Shown: one piece after another, positions 1 through 10,518 of the stretch
Numbering within the stretch: position 1 is the first letter of the stretch
Layout: each line of letters begins with the position of its first letter
Assembly: GCA_003184365.1 (NCBI GenBank)
Contig: NKYR01000004.1
Coordinates: forward strand, 248,001 to 312,000
Length of the DNA stretch: 64,000 nt
Direction of reading: 5' to 3'
DNA from: Evernia prunastri
Taxonomy: Eukaryota > Ascomycota > Lecanoromycetes > Lecanorales > Parmeliaceae
The notes under the pieces: model-generated
What the model was told of the DNA's origin: nothing
Databases searched by the model: none
The model's input: only the letters and a program-made list of their open reading frames with translations
Position numbers and translations under genes: made by a program

Positions 1-1679
1 ATTGGTACCAGAACACTGATTGGTAACTCCGCTTGAGACCCACAGCCATCGTCCCAGTCTGAATTACGTCCGCGAAAGCGAGGAGAAACGCAATACCCAG
101 ATATAAAAGACTGTTGATCAGTGCTCCTGCAAGCCCTTGGCGGCTTTGTGATAGACTGGTCGTGAGAAATACGTTAGTGACGTTGTAGATGATATCGATC
201 CCCATTGTAGCGAATATCATAGCAGGAAACACAAAGGCCCAATAATTGGCGCCTTCCGGCGCCAAGGCGAAAAGAAGAGAGTTTCCAACCCATGCGCCTC
301 CTCCAACGAGCATCAGCACCGTGCCAGGCAGTAGATGCAAAATAGCGCCTCCAACAATGGAGATCATACAGCCTCCGGCACACATGGGTACATACCATGC
401 TGCCACCTGTAAGGGAGAAGCTCCCATGATGTTCTGCATATAGAGTGTAGCATAAAGAAGGAAGATCCCCAGCACACCGTCCGAAAGGAACAAAGCCACA
501 AATAGAGCTGGGAGATATGGCACTTTGAAAAGATCGAAAGGTAGTAGCGGGTTTGCGGCCACCCATCCTTCGACGTAGAAGGAGATCCCAAGGAGCAAGG
601 CACCCACAATGAGCGTGACGTAGATGTATGGGGTCCTCCACCCATCTGGCGCATGAGAAGCGTCAGTAATAGCGAATATTACCAGAATCAGACCTGATGC
701 AATGAAGGCGGAGCCAAGCCAGTCCATCTGGACGCCCATAGCCTTCCGCTCTTCCATGTCGTTTGGTATTGCGAATATTGCGGCCACGATAGTGGTGGAG
801 ACCAATATGGCTCCTATCCAAAAGTACCATCCGAATTGCAGGAAACTACCAGTCGCGCCAGCGATAAAGATACCAATAAAGAACCCCAATGGAGCGGCGC
901 CACCGTAAATACTGAAAATTAGATTCTTTCGGGGTCCGGGTCTGTACGTGCTTCCGATCAACATCACGCCTGATGGAAGAAAAGCAGCTGGGCCTAGCCC
1001 TTGAAGCGCTCGGCAGAAATCCAGCATCAAATTATTTTGAGCGAAACCCGAAATGATAGACCAGATTGTGAACCATACCAAGCCAAAGAGGTAGACTGGG
1101 TATCCACCGTACATATCTGCCAAACGGCCAAAGGGGAGGAAGAACGCGGCGGAGACCAGAGCGAAGGCACTCGCAGGCCATACGGCAGAAGATTGCTGTA
1201 TGGAGAGGTCCTTGATCAAGGTTGGCAGGATGACATTGAATCCCGAGAGGAAATACTCCCACTTGTTGTTAATTATCTCCCTTGGAGAGTCGAACTTGTA
1301 CAAAACACACCGATATGAACTGCGAGGCTATGACCGAGTAGCAGAAGGCCAGCTCGGCTCCAAATGACTTGAATTTTGCGGGTCTTTCCCTTCCCAGACG
1401 CTCGATCCGTGTTTGCTCTGATTCAGGTGCTTCTTCATCGCCTGGTGCTACGGTCTCTGCACTCTTGCTATGCGGCACGCGTTGTGGGGCATCTGCAGGC
1501 TGTACGTATGGGTCTCCTTTCTCGATCTCGTCCCCAACATCCATGTCCTTGGTGACCTGATCCGCATTTGTCCTCAATGTAGGCTCGTAGATGTCTTTCT
1601 CCTGCTCAATATCTGGGTAGTCGTGGATCTGATCTGCATAGGTTGTTGGCCCATCCATCCCCTGCTCATGTCCAGACAT
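1..1679 (-). CDS. MFS transporter, DHA2-like (3' end outside window)
   Basis: Probable proton-coupled drug or metabolite exporter in the plasma membrane. Exons are 1679-1311 and 1261-<1, with a 49-nt GT-AG intron (1310-1262). The first ~110 residues are an acidic, hydrophilic cytosolic tail. The chain then reads as successive hydrophobic helices: FGRLADMYGG matches MFS motif A between helices 2 and 3, RALQGLGPAAFLPSG matches the helix 4-5 region, and IFSIYGGAAPLGFFIG resembles motif C of antiporters. About 543 residues are visible, so only the last helix or two are missing. The layout resembles fungal aminotriazole-resistance (ATR1-like) members of DHA2; that subgroup is inferred from overall likeness. 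It diverges from the DUF1295 gene across ~640 bp. The start is the first ATG in frame with the conserved part. Substrate unknown. Confidence 0.88.
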
Positions 1680-2319
1680 GTCTTTAGACTCCAGCTCTCC
1701 TCATAGCTCGACAACGAAAGACGAGTATGAACCATGGGTGGCTCTGCCGGGGGAAGGAGGTATGTGTGCTGCAGGAGGGTAGGACGGCCAGAAGGCCTAC
1801 TAGTGGCCCATCGGTGGGGCCCCATGACTATTACTTGTGTGTCAGTAGACATATAGGGCAGAGTGGCGAACTTAGGGAAGTGTGAAGCGATGTCGCACTC
1901 GCACAAAGCAAATTTGCGTTGGCCGTGAAGTTAAAAGATACAAAATATATTACCTCGGTACCTTGCATGGATATTTCCCGATTCGCTTACCTAATAAGAA
2001 CTTCGTCGAATCCCTGATCAGCATTTAGTGTAAGGCTGAATACTCTGTGCTACCTAGCACGCCAGCGAATACATTCTTCACATGCACTTCAACTTTAGAA
2101 AGGTGCACCTTCGCAATGAAACCTCGAAGCGGAAAATCCAAAACTCGGTCTTATGCTGATGTTGCCGTCGAGAGGGAAGCGTCGAAGTGGAGGTCGCGAT
2201 GACGTGTGATGTCATTCTCTCATGAATTTCCCATCCCTCGCGGGTTCCGCGGCCTGCGTCGCATCGGATGGAGCTCTTCCCCTCGAAGCTTTCCATTTTC
2301 AAAATCCTGGAATCTTGTT

Positions 2320-3370
2320 ATGGCTGCCTCAAGCTTCCAAATATCGTCGTTGCTGCATCCTCCGGGGTCAGCCTTGAGCACCGAATCTTTCCTTCACCTC
2401 TATGGCACCTCGGTCGCTCGTCATTCCAGCATCTCAGCCATTGTATGGGCCATTGCCGTGAAGACAGACCGTGCCGAGGCGAAGGACTGGCTATGGCCCT
2501 CGGGGATGCTATTCAATACATGGTGGAGCGTCCTTGCTCCTGGCCTTTCGACTGGTACAGCCTTGACAACAATCTTACAAGGGCTAGGCTGGCGGGAAAA
2601 GGTTTTACTCTTCGGCGTCAATGCATGTGGCCTGCGACTTTTTTATCACATTGCTAGTCGCTCTGTCAAAAGAGGGGGCGATGACCCGCGCTACGTGGCG
2701 GCAAAAAAAGCACCAGGGTTCTGGAAGCAAGCCTTCTTTCGCGTTTTCCTCCCGGAGGCTGCGTGTTTTCAAGTTCTGATCACGCTGCCCTTCGTTGCAC
2801 CGTTCATGCCAGTTGTACGCGGACTCCTGTCGGCAGGGCCATGGGGTGTATCGGATTCGCTTGCTGTGGGCTTGTTCGGCATGGGTTTTGCGATCGAGGC
2901 TGCGGCTGACTGGCAGCTTGAGAGCCATAAAAAGAGCGGGGATACTGGGTTGCTGGAGGAAGGAGCTTGGAGCATCGTTAGACATCCTAAGTGAGCACAT
3001 CCTGCATATTGTTCTGATGTTAGTGCTGACGAAGTGCTGCCTTAGCTATCTCGGCGATGCTCTAGCTCACATGGCCTTCCCTCTACTGTTGTGGGACACG
3101 CCCGTTTTCCACCCGTTGGTGTTGCTCGGGCCTCTTGCCAATTATCTGTTCCTACGGTACATTGGTGGGGACAATGAAAACGAGTCGAGCCAGAGAGAGC
3201 GTTATGAGAAGACGGGCAATCAGGAGAAGATGCTCGATTTACAGAAGGCCACGGAGGAGAAGAATAGCTTCTGGCCTGCTCCAGCAGAAGTGAAAAATCC
3301 CTGGTTGTGGAAATTTGTTGGATTGGGAGCAATAACAGTCGTGGTTGAAGAGGCTGTCCGGCGACTGTGA
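2320..3370 (+). CDS. DUF1295 integral membrane protein (steroid 5-alpha-reductase-like fold)
   Basis: Polytopic membrane protein of the DUF1295 family, related to steroid reductase and isoprenylcysteine methyltransferase folds. The reaction in fungi is not established. Exons are 2320-2990 and 3046-3370. The 55-nt intron splits the Asn codon of the family signature, so the spliced protein reads RHPNYLGD, the motif expected near the C-terminal active site. The protein has several hydrophobic helices, the segment LEEGAWSIVRHP before the motif, a charged 40-residue insert (GDNENESSQRERYEK region), and one last helix. I chose the ATG at 2320 (MAASSFQISS). An earlier in-frame ATG at 2206 would add 38 Arg/Ser/Pro-rich residues that do not look like family sequence. 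Predicted length is 331 residues from 2320. Family call is firm; substrate unknown. Confidence 0.85.
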
Positions 3371-4344
3371 ATGGTTTGGTTTTATATCGGCAGTATCATC
3401 TCATCTTCCATATCTCTTCCAGATATAAGGTACGTAGCGAAGGAACCGGTCTAAGCCCCTAAGTACGCTCAGGAAGGCTAGCTCGCTGCGAGGTTTCGGC
3501 AAGAGCTCCTTTGGTTTACCTGCCGTGAAGATGCATTAATGCAGAATCTCTCGAGAGGCAGTAAGCATTAGTAAATTCGCATTTCCGTGGTTCTACGGCC
3601 AGGTTCATAGCGAATTGTGACCAACCACCTGGCTAACGAAAGAGTAATTGGCTATCGGTTGGAAACGAGTGAGTAGATAGATCAGAAGCTCAAATGCTAC
3701 ATGCCAGCCTCAGCAGTGTCATCCATGATCCATCTATGCTTGCCGCCAGACAGTATTAATAGTCTGAAACGTGTTTCGAAAACCCAGTCTCGGATTCCTC
3801 ATTGACCGGAGAGGAGACAGGCAGGTAGCCTCAGCAAGGCTTCTCATGTTCGCAATCTCAATGTCCATCACAGGCGCCGAAAGCAAGTTGAACAGGCACC
3901 CATTTGAAAACCAAGTTTTGAGATGCGTGAGTGAAATATTCAGGGATATCTGGTATTTAGCTAGGTAGAGTGGTAGCTGAAACAAGCTTTCTAGGGACGG
4001 AAATTGGTCGCTTCAACGCTCCTCAAGTCGTGGCGTAGTGCATGGATCCGTCACGCTCCGGGCGGTCTAGGCCGAAAAGCTTAGGTCTGAAGTCATGACT
4101 ATTGGATCAGCTGTCCCCAAGCCCAAAAAGTTGAAGCGGCAAACACGCCCCCCCCCGGACAGCATAGCCCAGCGGTTGTTGACTTACCCTACGTGCCTAC
4201 CTACCTGCCTACCTACTTTACCTTCCTTCAACACTTCCATCCACCTTTTGTATAACTATATTCCCACTTTGTTCATTACATACATGCCTCTCTTTCCCCT
4301 AATCGAAACTTAGACTCTTCAGCTCATACTCCCTCGTCACTCTC
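3371..4344. other. Intergenic region upstream of the aspartyl protease
   Basis: No gene seen. It contains an A/T-rich 3' flank, then a C-rich run (4146-4157) and a TACC/TGCC tetranucleotide stretch (about 4193-4222) in a pyrimidine-rich leader just before the protease start. Such CCTACCTACC runs are common in leaders of filamentous ascomycetes. The short open frames here have no protein-like features. Confidence 0.6.
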
Positions 4345-6022
4345 ATGCCTTTCTCTTCACCTAAAGCCCTTCTCGCACTCTCCGCCTTGACCCTTCTCCT
4401 GTCCAATCTCAGCCATGTCACCGCATCCCTCTTTACCGAGCACAAGCGATCTCCAAAGGTTGTAGGCTTCGACTTCAAGAAGGAAGTCCCTCGAAATCCC
4501 CCTTTGGCTAGTCGCCTACGCAAGCGTCAAAAGACAGTGACAGCGGGCATTGACAATGAAGAGATCGCGTACGTCTTGACTATCTCTTGCGTCCAACGCG
4601 CTAGCTAACATTCTACACAGGTACCTCATCAACATGACCGTCGGCACACCGGGCCAACCTTTCAGCGTACAACTCGATACCGGTAGTAGTGACATATGGA
4701 TACCGTCTGTCGATTCCGACGTTTGTCAAGAAGATGAGCAAGCCTGCCAATTCCTAGGTCAATACGATGGGACCAAATCTTCAACCGGTGTCGAGGTTGG
4801 CCGCGGTCAATTTCAGATTCAGTACGAAGACAATAGCGCCGTCACCGGTGATTATATCAATGAAACTCTGGCAATTGGGAATACCGTGATCAAGAACATG
4901 ACCATGGGACTCGCCATTCAGGCTACGAGGCCATTCGGCATCATGGGTATTGGTTATGACGCCGACGAGTCGATCGCAGCTACAAGCCCAACAAGCATCT
5001 ACCCCAATATCGTCTCCCAGATGAAGGCTCAAGGATTCATCAATACTTTGGCGTACAGTCTATGGCTCAATGATCTTAGTATGTACCCTAGATTCCCAAA
5101 CCTCCAACATTACTGACATGATTCAGATTCCTTGACAGGATCAATCCTGTTCGGAGGTGTTGACACGGCCAAATACCACGGAGACCTGGCTGTACCCCCC
5201 GTGCAAGCCACGAACGGTTCATACACGGATTTCACGGTAGCCTTGTCGTCTGTATCTGTGTTGGATTGTTCAGGGGCGGTTCAGTTCTCCCAGACCAATC
5301 TGGCTCTGCCTGTTATCTTGGATTCTGGGACCACTGATGCCTATCTCCCTGACAGTGTTGTCAACCCGATCCTTGGCGGTGTCGGTGTTATTAACGACAG
5401 AGATTATGGCAGTATTGTGCCTTGCGATTTAGCAAATTCGCCAGCAACCTTGAGCTTTGGCTTTGGTGGAAACGGTGGCTTTACTATCTCTGTTGGTCTT
5501 GGGGAATTCGTTTCGCCAATCTACAATGAAGAGGGTGTGCAACCTAAATTTAAAGATGGGGCAGGCACTATATGCTCATGGGGCTTGATGTCTTCCGGCA
5601 CAGGACCCATACTCTTTGGAGATGCATTCCTCAGGTCAGCATATGTGGTTTATGACTTGACCAACAATCAGATTGGGATGGCTCAGACCAACTTCAACGC
5701 TACGGATACCCATGTTGTGGAGATATCTGGAAGCTCCATTCCCGGCGCGTCCATAACCGCTTCCGCCGTCATGGCGAGTCAAACCTTTAGCGGTATCCCT
5801 CAAGAGACCAATGCGGCCACAAAGACAGGAACTACACAAGCCACCGCCGCGCACGGCTCGCCAACTTTCAATCTCTGTGTTTCGGAGAGTGGAAAATCGA
5901 ACAAGAAGGGAGCCGCCTTTGCCGTTGGACCACCACGAATCGAGGTGACAACCGTGGTCACAGGCCTCGTCGTACTATTGTCCTTGACGTTTGGTAGCTC
6001 GGTTGTCTTGTTGCGATGGTAG
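4345..6022 (+). CDS. Secreted or surface-anchored aspartyl protease (yapsin/OpsB-like, A1 family)
   Basis: Pepsin-type aspartyl endopeptidase of the secretory pathway. Exons are 4345-4568, 4621-5078 and 5127-6022 (525 aa). Residues 1-27 form a signal peptide (basic start, Leu/Ala core). A propeptide follows and ends in a dibasic LRKR site suited to Kex2-type processing. The two catalytic aspartates lie in DTGSSDIWIPS (Asp94) and ILDSGTTDAYLP (Asp293), the normal two-lobe arrangement. A Ser/Thr-rich stretch precedes a final hydrophobic segment ending GSSVVLLRW, which suggests a GPI signal or membrane tail as in yapsins. Both introns (52 and 48 nt) are canonical and restore conserved sequence across their joints. 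Length fits fungal yapsin-like proteases. Substrate is unknown; dibasic specificity would be inferred from the family only. Confidence 0.92.
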
Positions 6023-6336
6023 CATTCTGTGTAGGTAGCGTTTGACGACATCACGATGAGCGTGCTCATAGCGTTTTAAAATTGGTGCATATGGAGGATC
6101 CCGGGCCGCATTCACATCTTTTGATTAGGACCTGAATCACATAACTCTCTACCATCACATTGCTCCAGGCACTCGTCGCACGATCCATCCACTTAGTCTT
6201 TCATCGAACGTGGCCGCTAACAATCATTTACTCCGCAGTCGCCACGCATACCCAAACCTCCGCCACCCTCAGGCCTTCGAACGCTCCTGCCAAAACCCCC
6301 TCCCTCCCTTCTCCCCCCAACCCCCTCCATCTCCCC

Positions 6337-6352
6337 CCCCCCNCCCCCCCCC
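6337..6352 (+). repeat. Poly-C tract with an ambiguous base
   Basis: A homopolymeric C run broken by a single N at about 6343. The N shows that the assembly could not resolve the tract length or base here. Confidence 0.85.
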
Positions 6353-6636
6353 ACCCCCACCCTCTCCCTCCATCCCATCTCCATCCCCACCTCCATCCCC
6401 GTCCCACCCCCCAACGCTCCCACCTCCCCCACCGGCAACCGCAACGCACGCACGCACAACCAACCCACTGTCAGCGCGATCCCTCTCGTTCGACCTCCGG
6501 GTTCCAGCAAAACCCACGTCGTCGTATCGGCTTCCGGCGTCGGTTGCCCAAGACGGGGATATGTTTGGATGGTGGGAGGGGTGTGGCTGTGGCTGCGGCT
6601 GTGGAGGGGTGTGGCTGTGGGAGTGTGTAGATGTGT

Positions 6637-6706
6637 GGAGGGGTGTGTGTGGAGGGGTGTGTGTGGAGGGGTGTGTGTGGAGGGGTGTGTGTGGAGGGGT
6701 GTGTGC
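6637..6706 (+). repeat. 14-bp minisatellite, five units
   Basis: Five consecutive units of GGAGGGGTGTGTGT. The first four are identical; the fifth differs only in its last base. The unit length is not a multiple of three, so it would not keep a reading frame. The strand is rich in GG and GGGG runs. Confidence 0.92.
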
Positions 6707-7137
6707 AGTCGGTGGGGTCTGAGGAGCTTTCGGTGCTGCGGGGTTTGCGGGGGGGAAGGGGGACGAAGGGGAGGTGGGAAGGTGGGAAGGGGAGGGGGGA
6801 AGGTCACGGGGGCGGCTTTGAATGTGGTCCATGCTTGAGAAGGGGGACGGGGAGTTTTGTTGAGAGGGAGGAGAAGAGAAGGGGAGAAGAGTTGGTTGGG
6901 GATGGAGGATGGAGGATTCTGGTGAGGTGCGCGTGTGTTGCGCCGGTGCTTCCGCGCTGGGGTTTCAGTGCGGTGTGGTCGGCGCGGCGTGGTCGGTGCG
7001 GTCTGGTACGAGGGCCTCTTATGGTGTGTGTGTGTGTTTGGGTGTGTTCGCGTTGGTCTCGCTGAATGACCAAGCCTGCATTGCTCACGGCTACTTGAAT
7101 GTGAGGGACGAGTTTCCTATGATTTCTATGGAAGCTT

Positions 7138-7310
7138 GCTTGTGATAGATATCTACGAACGACGACACGCTTGAGAGGGTGAAGCTTGGGTGTGATGTTT
7201 ACGAACGATGGACGACTTGTGTGGATCTAGTACGCTTGTGAGGCTTGAGACTTGCTTGTGATATGTACGAATGAATGACGTGAGTTAAATATCCTTGAGA
7301 GGCTGAAGCA
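7138..7310 (+). repeat. Degenerate tandem repeat of about 55-65 bp
   Basis: Three loose copies share the order CTTGTGAT, then TACGAA(C/T)GA, then TTGAGAGG(C/G)TGAAGC or a close variant. Anchor points are near 7139-7188, 7190-7250 and 7252-7310. Copies differ by indels and substitutions, so this is an old repeat. Confidence 0.55.
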
Positions 7311-7559
7311 CCGCTGAATACTTCCCAGAGCCAGCTCCGTAAACGCCATTGACTGCTGTTCGCTATCTAGCATGTGAATGGGTGGGTGCTGATGTAGGCG
7401 TTGAAACGCCCGAAAGAATGTTCCGAGATGGCAGCTCCATCCTGTCCCTCGACCGCACCGAATGAAATCCGAAAAAGATTTGTTGTCTCCAGCTAGGAAA
7501 GCTGCTGATGTAGGCGCTAGAAAAGAGCCGTAACCAACCATGACCACACCACGCTCCTT

Positions 7560-9536
7560 TCAGGCACCGTATGCACGATCCAAGTCGCTCGAGAACCTTG
7601 CATTCTTCTTCTTCTCCCGCGACACCGACTCAATCTCCCTCTCGACCGCCTTTTCGAAATCCATCTTCCGCGCCACGATCACCGGCGGGAATCCCATATC
7701 CCCCGGCCCCGTCTTCCAGATGCCCCTCTGCGTGCGGCCCAGCTCGGCGAGCCACTTGCCCTTGGACTCGCCGCTGCGGACGGGCAATTGCGTCGCGACC
7801 GCGTTGACGCGGGCTTCGGCGAGCAGGGAGATGTACTGGCGCTCGTGGTCCGTCATGGGTCGGTTGGCGTGGTGGAGGCGCGCGCGGATCTCGGTTTCGC
7901 GCTGGTGGAGCAGGTTCCAGTGTTCGAGGGCGTCCAGGGAGCCGGGGGGCGGGACGATGAGGGTCTCGTTGCTGTTGGGCGCTTGGGTCATCGGCGCTGA
8001 TGGGATTTGGGCTTGGACCATCATCGATGGCGCCATACGTGCTTGGGTTGTCCTTTGCGGAGTGGGGTGGATCACCTGGGGTATGTGAGAGGATAACGCT
8101 CCACGGCGTGGTTGGGGTGCCCAGATCTCTGGGTTCGGCGCGTACGGCACCTGGCCTGCGAAAGTTTGGAAAGACGCTGCTGCCTCAGGCGCAGACTGGA
8201 AAGGACCGAGCTGGTTTTGGAACGGACTTGGGGCTCCACCGTACATGCGCTGGCCCGTCTGGGGCAGATTGTCGTATCCAGAAATGCTCGGTGGAGCTGA
8301 GAATGGCTCCGCACCGTAGACTCCGCGTACCTGGCCCGATGGGTAGCGGGGACCTTTGAACTGGGAAGGTGAGACTGCGCGGCTGAGATCTTTGACAGGG
8401 TATGCTGTGGTGTCGAAATGAGCCGAAGGGGAGTATCTGCTACTTGGATCATGCTTCAATGTTGCCATTTCCATCATCCGATCGATACTGTCGGGGAATG
8501 GCGTTTCTTCAAGATTGTTGCGACGCCTGCTCCTTGGCTTGGAGTTTTCTTTCGATCGACTAGATCGTACAACAGACGGGTTGAGTGGTGACTGGGTGCG
8601 CTTGAATTGCGGTGGTGGACTTCTCCTCAAGGAGTCTGAATGACGATGGCCCCTCGCAGGTGTATCAGACAAATCGTGAGAGCCATGAAAGAGATATTGA
8701 TTTTTCAAGTTGTATGCGGAGCTAACGTTTGAGGGCATCTCTTGGCCGAACTGCATCGGCTCTGGTGGACGAGCTTCTACACTCTGCTCAGCTTCCGTGC
8801 TCTGCTGGTAGATCTCATCGGGTCGACGCGGACGTGTGCCGGAGGTTGGTGACCAAACTAGCTCTTCGGGTGCCAGGACGTTTCGTGGAACGAATGTTGG
8901 GATGTGAGAAAGGTCAAGCTTCCTTGTGAGAGGATTGGCCTCGCTTTGAATGCTCTCAGATGAGTGCGGCTGCGAAGTTGTGGGTTTAAATTCAGCTTCT
9001 TCCAGTGCAGATGCAGTGGGAACCACTGAGCACACGAGCTATTAGCGAACTTTGTGAAGGCGAAAGATAGACGTGTGCTTACTAGGCGTATTACGAGCGA
9101 TTGCGTCACTGGGCTCCTCCTCTTGCCCAACCTCGCTATCCGCAAGGTTCTTCGCAGACTCCTCCATCCCATCCTTTGCAAGCTTGGTCCACGCCGGCTC
9201 TTCAGGCAAAAACTCCCACTCCTTACCCGGTGGACCTCTCAAAGCGCGAGTCGCGTCCAACAATATTTGGACATTTGCGTTTGGGTGAGATGACTCCACA
9301 TCTGGTGCCTGAAGCTCTGGGATTACCGCACGAGCGCGTGCGAAGAATATCGGCGAATGGGTAATCAGAGCGAGGAATGGTGCGATGTCTTCATGATCCG
9401 TGTTGGCGCTGGCGCGGACTTGTGTGTCGAAGAAACTGGCGCAGAAGGCGCGGAGCTCGAGCATAGTGAGGATGTTTGCGGCGGGTTTGGTGTAGGTTTT
9501 GGGGTCGAAGGGGTTTTTGCCATCTGAACGCTCCAT
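7560..9536 (-). CDS. Uncharacterised 639-aa protein
   Basis: Function not recognised. Exons are 9536-9083 and 9025-7560, with a 57-nt canonical intron whose joint reads IARNTP-MVPTASALEE in phase. The N-terminal ~150 residues look folded: they start NPFDPKTYTKPAANILTMLE and contain regular hydrophobic spacing around LRAFCASFFDTQ and HSPIFFARARAVIPEL. The middle is disordered, rich in Pro, Ser and Gln, with phosphorylation-like RRSP and RTQSP patches. The C-terminal ~110 residues regain helix-like sequence (LDALEHWNLLHQRETEIRAR) and end in a basic stretch before DLDRAYGA. The start is the only ATG in frame before the conserved block. The nearest neighbour is 1 kb away, so there is no context for function. 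Confidence 0.75.
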
Positions 9537-10518
9537 GATGGCGGTTGGATAGTTCTACGGAGGTTGAATCGAAAAGGAATGGTGTTTTTGGATGGATGGG
9601 TGATTGTGGAAGTGAGGTAGTTGACTTGTTCGGAATTTGGTGAAGCCAAGATCATGGTGTTTACCTTCACTCTTCCATGATGATAACCTCTTCGTTGTCA
9701 GCTTGCCAATCATCAAACTTCAGTTTCATTTCAACCAGGGGCGAATAATGTTGCTTTGTTCTATGATGCTGTGCTAGTTGTCATAGCTTGTATACGTATT
9801 CTCGAAGTTTCTAGTCTAAGTTAATGTTTGACATATTTTCGCTCGTATTCTTCAACCTTCAGTATTGTCAAAAACATAATCTTACAAACAGGGCGCGAGA
9901 TTATCGCAGAGTGAGTGCTGTATAATCACCCCGTGGTCCAATGATAACCCTGAGCCCAGAGTCTTTCGTGGTGGCCCATCTCAATAGCGCTGGGACACTT
10001 TGCTTCATGGACTTTTTCCCTTAATGGGCTGGGAGGACTACTTACACGTCCAAAGCGACCTTCAACATCTGAAAAATGACCCACCGCCATATTAAAAGCT
10101 CAAGCCCATCTAGTTCTGGTGTATCATCCCCTCTTGAGGAAGACCTGCATTCCGCTGCCAACTTGCGCAGAAGCCTGATAACAGACTGCTGAGTCTCATC
10201 TCTTCCCTATTGGGTTTCCTTCAATAGCCAGCTCGCCACCTCCGAAGTTCCACACGAGCGTTGTGATACGAAATCTGTTGCGATATGGAAGTATTACATT
10301 TGAGCGCACGAAAACATGGGACTCCCCCCCATTTTCAGTCTCTAATAGACTGAGGCAATAGCAGGCGACATACCGCTGACAACTACCAGATTGTAACTAG
10401 AGTGGCAGCGATTTTCATGCAAAAAGTAAAGCCAAGCAGGACTCCAAATGAACAATCGGAAAACAATCGTTCGCCAGCTGGCTCGCCCAGTCCAATAGAG
10501 GGAAACCGACCTAATGTC
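9537..10518. other. Intergenic region
   Basis: No gene seen on either strand. Base composition is close to neighbouring intergenic DNA and I found no repeat. A tRNA-like string near 9930 was examined and rejected. Confidence 0.6.

Larger units (their letters stand above)
6023..7559. other. Low-complexity intergenic block
   Basis: No credible gene. The plus strand is C-rich from about 6300 to 6460 and G-rich from about 6560 to 7045, so base composition flips inside 250 bp. Long open frames exist in several frames at once, but they encode only Pro/His/Thr or Gly/Val/Cys runs and reflect composition. It includes a poly-C tract with an unresolved base, a 14-bp minisatellite and a degenerate repeat, listed separately. 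Confidence 0.65.

Noticed and set aside
1574..1906. Minus-strand open frame overlapping the transporter start
   Set aside because: Different frame from the transporter and no conserved sequence; probably leader.
6160..7065. Several open frames of 70-200 codons in up to four overlapping frames
   Set aside because: They encode only Pro/His or Gly/Val/Cys runs from low-complexity DNA, and some cross the unresolved N.
9920..9990. A tRNA-like string (CCCGTGGTCCAATGATAACC) resembling a D-arm/A-box
   Set aside because: No B-box (GGTTCGANTCC-like) within the needed distance and no acceptor-stem pairing.
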